Positions 12,701 through 23,100 of a stretch of DNA of 64,000 nucleotides are shown piece after piece (position 1 is the first letter of the stretch; each line of letters starts with the position of its first letter). The stretch is from Undaria pinnatifida (Eukaryota; Sar; Phaeophyceae; Laminariales; Alariaceae): the NCBI GenBank assembly GCA_012845835.1, contig JABAKD010000021.1, positions 4,056,206-4,120,205 on the forward strand, given 5' to 3'. The position numbers and the translations under genes were made by a program. The notes under the pieces were generated by a model. It saw only the letters and a program-made list of their open reading frames with translations, was not told where the DNA came from and did no database searches.

Positions 12701-15700
12701 CGGGACGGCGTAACAGCATGGCCCTACTCGTGCTGCTGCGCGCTCACGCTACTCGTACACGCTTGAAAATTTGGCAGTCCTCGTTTTTCGGTCGCTATAC
12801 GCGAGTCCGAAGGTCGTCTTTGTTGTTCTCCAATGTTATTTGTTTTTGTGCCTAGGTCGGTTCCCGCAATAGCGATAGCACGAGCTTGTCCCTACCGGAG
12901 AAGTAACGGGGACCGCTGGTAGGAACAGCTCGCGCTATCGCTATCGCGGGAACCGAAGGACACGCCACAAAACCAGCTGGATTGCGAATGCAATGGAATG
13001 AAATCGACACACGACGTGTATCATATGAAAATACGTGGCAAGTGTGGTGAGCTGAACCCCGTTGGAGCCTCCAAATCCCCCCTATACTAATTTCAAGTAA
13101 TTTCGTTTTAAAAAAAGGGTCTCCAGTGTAAAGGCGTCAAGGTTTATTCTTCCCCATCCGCCGGAGAATGACAATATTGAAAGAAAAATGTGCCTACAGG
13201 GCCATCAGGTTGCGCTTTCGCTTTTGTCCAAATCAAAAGGTATCTGCCTTAGAAGGCAAAATAACATGTATATACAAGGGCTCCGCATGGGCGCCGGCAT
13301 TCGCCGGCTCCCATGCTTCGGGTAGGGCAGGGCAGCACTTCGACAAGTTAAGGTGTAGCTGTCCGATTTGACATTCGTTGAACTTTAAAGTAATGTCAAG
13401 AGTTCAATACGAACATGTGATTATGAAGGGCATAATTTGACAGAAGAAAAACGTCATATACGACAAAGATGGCAAGGATAGGCGAAACACACTGCTGTTG
13501 TTAAATGCGCCGTCAAGTAAAAGTTGGCGTATATCAAACAATAGCGAAAAGAGTATTGAGAACCCATTTCGCCTCTAGGTGAAACGAAAGAAGACTTGGC
13601 ATCAAGGAATAGACTGCACTGCTGTCTCCGTGGCAATGGAGGTTCGAAGTCGACTGGATGCCAAGTTGGTTTGCATCAATCGTCGACATGGGGCCATGTC
13701 AACCGGCGAGGTTTTGGAAGAATAGCTTTGATTATTACCTGAACGCTGTCGCATTGATTGGTCTGCGTGGTCACGGACGAGGAAAACGAAGAAAAGAAGA
13801 GTTATCTCTCGTTGCGGCGGCGTTGTCTAACATAGATGCGGGGTGGCTTTGCTCGTAGGGGAGGTCGGCGTAGCGCTTCTCTGTTTTTACTCGGGAATGC
13901 GGGATATGTGTATCTGCTATCTTCGCTTCGCGGGTGCTTTCACGTTGTCGAAATCGGACGCGTCCCCTCAAAAAATATATCCGGAGTGTCTTCACCATAA
14001 CGACTGCTGACAGTGCCGTGTATTTTCTACTTGAGAGACTAAAATATTAATTACTGGGGTCATAGTATTTTTGTTTCGGACTATCATATGCGCATAGCGG
14101 AATAGGTCGATGTTTAGTATTTTTCATTTGCGACTGAAGGTCCAACTTCAGAAGAAAAATAGGCGCAGACACTCTAGACGTAACATACCAGGTACTGTTT
14201 TTGTCCCTGACGGCTTTCCGTCAAAGGTCAAGAGTGCCGTCAGTCAACCCGCATCTTTGATTGGTACTAGTACTAGTGTTGACGGCGCGTGGTACGATAG
14301 GGGTAGCATTCTTGACGGCGCGTGGTACGATAGGGGTAGCAGTCTTGACGGCGCGTGCTACGATAGGGGTAGCAGTCTTGACGGCGCGTGCTACGATAGG
14401 GGTAGTAGTCTTGACGCGTGCTATGATTGGGGTAGCAGTCCTGACGCGTGCTATGATAGGGGTAGTAGTCTTGACGGCGCGTGCTACGATAGGGGTAGTA
14501 GTCTTGACGGCGCGTGCTACGATAGGAGTTGCAGTTTTGGCGTGAAATGGTTTCTGAATGACGGGGCTTCCTTAGCCCAAAGTCGTCGGAAATAGGTTAT
14601 AAAACGTTTTGCGTGATTGTCGTTAACTACCTGGGGGCGTAGGATCTGTTCATCCGGTACAAGCTTTATTTTTGTCCAAATCGTTTTTTTTTTGGGCGAG
14701 AGGTCTTGAAGTAGAGGAACCTCAAAAAAAATGTGGTGCACCTCTATTGTAGCACGCGTGAGACCTAGCTGTTACACCGCCGGTGGGAAGAATCGCATGG
14801 TATGCATGGTATGGTTGCGCTTTCGGTGTTGTCTAAATCAAGAGTATCTGCCTTGGAAGGCAAAATAATATATATATACCTGGTATATATATAGCTCCTC
14901 GAGTTGTTAGGAGCCTTTACCGTACTATTTATTAGTACCAAACATGTCGGTTGACGGTCTAGTTTTGTTCCGTCAAGGCCTCGTTAGACGTAACATACTG
15001 GTTTTAGTATGAAGCGGTCATTGTCCTTGACGGCTTTCCGTCGAAGGTCAAGAGTGCCGTCAACCCGCTTCTTTGATTGGTAGTAGTGTTGACCTAGCTT
15101 TTACGCCGCCGGTGGGAAGAATTGCTACCATCCCACACCTGGCGTGTCGAAAAAGGCTGTCGTCCGGAAGTCGTTTTTCGGTTGTCGGTCCTTGCCCTCT
15201 ATCCTGCGTGCAGTTTTGTGTAGAAAGATAATTAGAAACCACTTGAGCTGTTAGACTCGAAAATTTCGTCGAATCCTTCTCGTCCTTGCAAGCTTCGTGT
15301 GGCACATATTCGGGCCGCGCATTAGTTTGATTTATGTCGCTTTTTTTTTGTTCTTTGTTGTTTATTTTATTTTATTTTATTGTATTTTATTCATAATAAC
15401 CCCGCCCTTTTTTTTCCCGTCACGAATCTTTTTTTTTGTTGTGGCCCATCAAATCAGGACACTACAGCTTCAACGAGATGGACACGGCGTTCGACGCTCT
15501 GCCTACCAACCGACCCCCGAACCGTGTGAGCATGTCCGTTCCCATCGTCCTCCCTTGCACCGACTTCACGAAGGAGGCGTTGGAGACCAGTGGCAAGAAG
15601 TCGGCTGCTCTCGTCACCAAGGTATAAAAGCGTGCGTGCCTGGTACCTTGAACGAGTAATACTTCGGTATCAAAGAGTAATTTAATGCATCTGTACTCGT

Positions 15701-18700
15701 ATCAACGCGCGGTCGGTGTATCGCGAAGCTTGCAAAGATGCGGATCGACCTTTAAAGGGATCGAACTCGCAGCTGACATATTTGAAATATATTTTATCAA
15801 ATACCAGGTACTTGATTAAAATATTTCAAGGACATCAGCCGTGAGTTCGACGAATTCCGGGTCAGTACTCATCTTTGCAAGCTGCGTTGTTGTTACTTGT
15901 AATATACTATGTGGGTGAGTTTTTTTCATAACGCCCCCCATTTTTTCAACTTACGAAAGCCCGTAGGGATTTATAGCCAACCACATACCGAAGGGGGGAC
16001 TCGTAGCGGACAGTACCTGGTACACCAAACGCAACCTTGTTACACGAGCAGTGGGTACCCCGATGTAAGAGCGCCCCGTGACAGGCCCAAACAAGCGCTC
16101 TTGACTACGTACACGTTGCTCTTATCTGTAGTGGGAAATATATAGCTTTTAGTAGGTGGGACAGGCCGGTTTGACCGCTCTTGAGTAAGTCTTGAATGTT
16201 GTTATCCTGGGCGCTCTTGAATCGGAGTACCCGCTGTCGTCACATGATCATCGTAGTGTTTATTTCACTGTTTGTTTTTTTTTTTTTTTTTCTTACTTTT
16301 CGTCTCTGGTCGATTCCGAACAAAAACAACTGAATTAATCGCAGGACGGTGAGACCGTGGCTGTCATCAACGACTTCGAAATCTACGCCAACCGCAAGGA
16401 GGAGATCGTGGCAAGAGTTTTCGGCGTTATTGACCCCGGGCACCCTTACATCGAGCACATCTACTCGGGCGGTGACTGGCTCATCGGTGGGGAAGTCCAG
16501 CTGCTCGACCGCATCAGGTAAACAAAAACGTAAAACATGTAACCAGTCCCGACAATGGTACATAGCTCGATACAAAAAACGCGTGAAAATGGTCGAAACT
16601 CCGATATGTTAGAGAGGGGATGATAAATGCACATCCCCTGGATAACCAGTGGGCGTTTCAATATGCTATGTATCCGCCGCATAGTGGTACAATCAGTGGT
16701 GCGACTATAAACGAGTCTTGGTTGTGATAGCAGTATCGCATGGTCTCCACTGCGTATCGAGCGTAAATTTGTTGTTTTTCATATCGAGCTTTGTGTGTAT
16801 TTGTCGGACCGGTATGATGCCGGGCGTGCTGATGTGAGTACCCGAAGGAAAAATCTCCCGGAACACTCTCTCAAAGAAGCATCACCCCAAAGTATAGAAC
16901 CCAACCAAAAGTGCCCGAAATGTGGATGGTAGGACCACCATTTTTCATGTAAAAAGAAGAATAATTTTTTTTTCCCACTCCAGAGGGTCAGTCTGAGGGG
17001 AGTTCTTGGTTGCAGAGCTAACCTGCATTTAGCGCAGGTGTGCTACATAGTGCTTGTAGTTTTATGGATAGTGTATTTTGCGTTTTCGCGATCGCTTAAC
17101 CGAGTCGCCGCCGATGTCGGATCTCGACCGGCCTATGATACGCAGGTACAACGACGGACTGGACAAGTGGAGGCTCACAGCCACCGAAGTGCGCAATGAG
17201 TTCGCGAAGAAGGGCGCCGACGTGGTGTACGCCTTCCAGACTCGAAACCCCACCCACGCCGGGCACGCCTACCTCATGCGCACAGCGGGAGACAAGCTCA
17301 GGGAGCAGGTGGGGTGAAATTGTCGAAAGTTGCCGGTAGGTGGTGATGTTTTCGGTGACCTTGTTCTTTGTTCTGGTCGTTGTTCCGTGTGATGGTGCTG
17401 CTGCGATTGTTGGGATGGAGTTTTTTGGTTTGTTGCGGTTGGTGGTGCCGTTTCGGTGGTGGTGGTGGTGTGTTTTTTTTCACGAGCACCGCGTGAGACA
17501 AGTCAGGGAGAAGGTGGACGATTGTTGCGTTGGTGTGCTTGTGTGATTTATTAAACTGCTGTTTTGCTTTGCCGTGGCGGTGGCGGTGGGAGTGGTTGTT
17601 TTTGTTGTTCTTTACTGGAAATCGCTGCCATAATACCGTCCGTGATCGCAGGCAGCCGGAGGACACGTGTCGCAGCCGGGTTCGTCTAACCCTCCCTCCT
17701 CCCCCCCCCCCCCGTACTTTTTGTAGGGCTACAAGAACCCGGTGCTATGGCTCTCGCCTCTGGGTGGATGGACTAAGCCGGACGACGTTCCTCTTGATGT
17801 TCGCGTTAAGCAGCACGAGGTGAGGGAACGCGACTGCTGTAGCTGTAGTGGGGAACTGGCACATGCTGCGGCAAAGGTGCACTTTTTTTGTTTTTGAAGC
17901 AAAGAAAAATCTCATGGCCTTGGTATACAACTACTAAAATAGTAACGCATACGGACGCTGCGAAACAAGGGCATTCCGCCGATTTTGGGTAAACGCGTTT
18001 ACAACGAGAAACCCTTTTTCGGGACATATGTACTTGGAGTTGGTATAGGGAGGGATTATGGGGCGCTGATGGGGTCAAGGAGCCCCGTCGTTTCAAAGAA
18101 AATATCCCAGCCAAGAAAGAGTATACCGTGGCTCTATCGTAAGGTGCATCCGAGAGCTGTCGGGAGGAAAGGGTAGAAGATGCTGAGATGCGTGGAGTAC
18201 TGTTTCGCTGCTGATAGGTGCGGACCACCGACTATATGCTGAATACATGTACTTGTGGTGTATACGAGACGTTATGTTGTATCTGGTATACTGCTGTGTG
18301 TACCTTGGTGCCTGGTACGCTTTCACATTTGTTGACAATGCAGCCTTTCGAAATGTCGGGTTTCCCTGTGATATGCAGGCGGTGCTGGCGGAGGGAATGC
18401 TCGACCCCGACACCACGGTGATGGCCATCTGGCCTAGCCCCATGATATACGGCGGGCCTACCGAGGTTCAGTTCCACGCCAAGAGCAGGAGGTAGGGTGT
18501 CTTGGTGGTGTGCTAATCGTTGAGTTCCTACTTCGATAGTGTACTAGTCAATTGCCACTTACGCCGCCCTGCTCATGAGTCGAGCGCAAGATTCACGATA
18601 CACGAAAGTTGGTAGAACCAGAAGGTTGCACACCTCGCATAGATAGGTTATTATCTAGATTGTCTAGATCGTCGATCTGCTAGAGTAGATCCTGGGTCTG

Positions 18701-20102
18701 CCGCTTGGTCTCTGGTGCCTTGTTGGTTGTAGGCCGTGACCCCGCCGTCATGACGGGTTCCCGCCACCCCCACTATCTCCCCTCCACCACCACCACCCAC
18801 CACCCCCCCCCAACCATTCTCTCTCCCCCCGCCCCCCCGTTCTACTCTCTCCCCTCCACCACCACCACCCACCACCCACCCCCCCCCCCCAACCATTATC
18901 TCTCCCCCCGCCCCCCTGTTCCAATGTGTATCAGGTCTGGTGGTGCTAGCTTCTTCGTTGTGGGTCGCGACCCTGCCGGCATGAAGGGCTCCCCCCTTGC
19001 CCAGGCCGCTCCGGATGATGACCTGTACGATGCTGAACACGGGCGATACGTACTTTGGATGAGCCCCGGTGTGGGCAGCATGAAGATGCTGGAGTTTAGT
19101 CAGGTTAGTGGTACTGTTAGTGGTGGTGGTGGTCATGGTAGTCTTGGAGTTCGTAAAGATGCCAGGTTGGCGGTGGTTGTGGTGGTGCTGTAATGTGGTT
19201 TTCGTTGGGGGGGGAGGGGGTTGTGTTTATGTGTTTGGTATTTTCAAGTTTTGATGTTGATTTGAAGGTTGTGTTGACTTTTTCGAAGCGTGGATGTTTT
19301 CGTGTTTTCAAGAGTGCATAAAACGCATTTTCTTGTGATCGTTCATGTGCTGACTCGTGTATATCATTGCCTATGTTCCCTCCGCGACAGGTGTATTACG
19401 ACAAGAAGACGCACACCATGACGGCACCCGACCCCTCCCGCGAGAGCGACTTTATCTCCATCTCTGGGTGAGGGCCGAACACGTTTTGGCGGAAACGAAC
19501 GATTTTGCATTATTAACAACCAGTATTAATCCATTGCCAACCCCAGAAAAAAAAACTGCTGCACTAACTCCAAGTGTTTTGTCCTCACGTCGGGAGTGCG
19601 GTGCTAAAAGGATTACCGAACGAATAGGAGTTTCTATTTTTACACGGCGCTGAAACAACGGGCACCCTTTCGAGCTGGCTGTTGCGAACACCGATCACTG
19701 GTGCCCACGAGTTGACCACAGCTCCGAATATGGTACCCACTGAGCGAAATCCTAACGATAGTTATACGACCTTGATGGTTCCGGGGCCTGTGTATGGCGA
19801 CCAAAAAACGACTGTTTCGATATTTTCTGGAGCCTGCCCGCTAGCCTGGGCGCGCAGCAGTACGAGTAGGACCATGCTGCCTGCGCCCGTACCGTACGAG
19901 TCGTTGCATTCGTTGTACTGCTGTAGTTTTGACGCGGGATGTTGAAAAATATCATCACCTGCTATTACTGTTAATAGGAGTAGCCGATGCCGTAATCGTC
20001 CATTTTCGTTGCCAATTTTTCCCTCTGGAGTCTCGAACGGGTTCTGTGCACGTATCATATATCGACAATGTTTTTGCTTTGTTTTGAACACTGTAAATTG
20101 TG

Positions 20103-20135
<33 letters not shown>

Positions 20136-23100
20136 TGGCAGTTTGTTTCAAAATTAGTTTAAATACGCCAGCTGTGACTTGGATACATTTCGGGTCGATA
20201 CTCATCTATGCAAATTATGTTTTGTTTGTTTTTTTCTCAACAGGTCGAAGATGAGAGCTCTTGCCGCTCAGGGCGCCAAGCCGTGCCCGAACGAGATCCC
20301 TTCCGACCTCTTGGCCGCTAACTGCATCCCTCCGGGGTTCATGGTGCAGAGCGGGTGGGACATCGTCTGCGACTACTACCAGGTAAAAAACGCGACACAC
20401 TACTAGTACTGGCGTGGCGGTACTGTAGAGATGCACCTGAAATCCGCGAGGTGGGCCTCCTCACGTTACAAACCCGGGGTTCCCCATTTTTTATCTCTTG
20501 TTGTTTGACCCACGACCTGAATTTGATATACATTGATTGCACGCTCAGCCGGAGCTCTATTATGTCTTCCATAAAACTGAATTTGTTCAATGTACGAAGT
20601 ATCACGCAGCTTTGCCAAGATGAGTATCGCCCCCAATTTTTTCTAACTCACAGCTGACTTGTGGAGATTTATTTTGTAGAGGAGTATCACGCGCTTATCC
20701 TAGTGGTGGCGTAATATATGCATGGCCTACAGCAGTACATCCTAGCGAAAAATACCGCAACGCGCAATTGGGGTTTTTGATTGATATCCCTATCCCCACC
20801 GCCCACCCCCCACCCATACCCCCCAATCCTCCCCTATAAACCTTTACGCTACCCCGAACCCGAACCCTCTGCCATCCCCTCGGCGACCAGTGGTAAAGGG
20901 CGCGTATGCTCCAATGAGAAACATACATGCTGATCCAGGCTGGCTTTCTTCTAGGTGTGTTACACTATTTTCAGTATGTACGTCTCCAGGCTATCTTTTT
21001 TTCTTTTTGAAAGTACACTACCCCCAACCCCAGCCCTCTACTCTCCGAGCCCAACCCCCTACCCCCTCCACCCTTACCCCAATTCTAGAAAAGAAGCTTG
21101 CGCCGCATTTCGAACGAACCGGTTAGTCACGCCCCCCCCCCCCCCCCCCTCCCTACCCCAACGCAACTCCACTCCGACGCTCATTTTTTTTTTTCAGAAC
21201 GTAGACACGAAGGAGTGGGTGCCGTGGTCGAAGCCCGTGGTTGACCCTTCGATCGGCCCCCACACCGAGCCTGCGGGCTCGTACGGCACTGCCCACTTCC
21301 AGCTGGGCTTCTCCGACCCCAAGACCGGCAAGCCAGCCTCGCCGTGGCATGATGTGCCCCTTGACCCCGGACTGGGCGAGGGTATCTACCGCTTCATTGT
21401 GGAAATCCCCATGTACCAGGTGGGGGTCGGGGAAATGGTTCGGGGGGGGGGGTGGCGGGGTGTTTTTTTTTTTTTTCTTGTCAAGGCTTTCTTTGTGGGG
21501 ATGTATGCGTGGTGTTTTTGTTTTTCCAGTGTGTCGTGTGTATGTGTTTTTTTTGTCAGCCTTGTAGCTACTGCAATGGTTGTCCCACGCACTATTTTCT
21601 GTTGGTGTATCCTGAATAAGGACTAAGCAAGACAGTTCTTCGGGAAAGTGTTTGTTTAGTTCTTTTTTTCTATTTCGTTTTTTACCTTTTTTTTTCCTTT
21701 TCTGACTTTTGTTTATGTTGATTTCTTCGATGAAATGTGCGTGTGTTTTAAACTACGAAGGGAAGTAAGTTTCCGTTTACTTTTCGTTTGATTTTTTTCT
21801 GTTTGGTTTTTGGTGTTCACTAACGGTGTTTCCTGAAATGTGCGTGTGTTTTAGTTCCGGTAAGAATGTACTTCCTTTTACGCCTTTTTTTCGTTGTTTT
21901 GTTGTTTTTTTTTGCTCTCGGGTCTCGTTTCTCGTGAATTATTGTTATTTTTCGGCAGACGGCGAAGATGGAGGTGATGAAGGACGTGGAGTTCAACCCC
22001 ATCATGCAGGACGAGAGCAAGGGTAAGCCAAGGTACTACACCTACGGCGTCCCGTTCTTCAACTACGGGCTCCTGCCGCAGACCTGGGAGGACCCCTACC
22101 TCAAGGTAACGATTCACATTTTAGCGTTGTACGGTTAACGGTTAACGATGGATGGTTCACGACGGAACAGGAATCTTCGCGGTAACGATGAATGGTTCAA
22201 GGTTGACGATTGCAGGTGCACACGTCCACAATTTCGGATGTACAATTCACAATGAATCAGTAGCGGATGTGGTTACGCCAATGACGATTCGCGGTTAACG
22301 AGTAAAGGTTTACGGTTAGCATTTGCAGGTGCACGAATGACGCGTAACGATTAGTGGGTTAAGCGATTCGCGGTTGAACGATTCGCGGTTGTACTGGTTG
22401 GCGGTTAAGCGTTTCGCGGTTAAGCGATTCGCGGTTAAGCGATTCGCGGTCAAGCGATTCGCGGTTAAGCGATTCGCGGTTATACCGGTTCGCGGTTAAG
22501 CGATTCGCGGTTATACCGGTTCGCGGTTAAGCAATTCGCGGTTATACCGGTTCGCGGTTATACCGGTTCGCGGTTAACCCCTTTACCACTGGAAACCCGT
22601 TTTGGGGACAACATTACCTGGGTTTAGTATAGGGAGGGGATTGGGGGCTCTAAAAGCGATTCACGGTTGAGCGATTCGCGGTTATCACGGTTGAGCGATT
22701 CGCGGTTATCACGGTTGAGCGATTCGCGGTTATCACGGTTGAGCGATTCGCCGTTATACCGGTTCGCGGTTTAGCGATTCGCGGTTAAGCGATTCGCAAT
22801 TAAGGGTCACTGTTGGCGGTTGACGATATCATGTTGCCTTCTGTGCTCGTCTCGTCTTTTTTTTCCCACTTGATTTTCTCCATGTGTGTTTTTCGGCATC
22901 TTGGCTTGTCTTACCTTGTCTTCTCTCTTTGTATTTTGTCCGCTTTTTTTTTTCTCCGGGGTTTCTGTGGATGGGCTTACAGGACGCAGCGGGACACGGG
23001 GGAGACAACGACCCGCTCGACGTTATGGAGGTCGGCGACGGACCGCTGGTGATGGGCACCATGGTTGCGGTCAAGGTCCTTGGGTGAGTAAATATGACAT

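Noticed and set aside
14110-14595. 161-codon repetitive frame ([10 protein letters not shown] repeats)
   Set aside because: Produced by the 33-bp minisatellite derived from a MITE end; a second frame is equally open.
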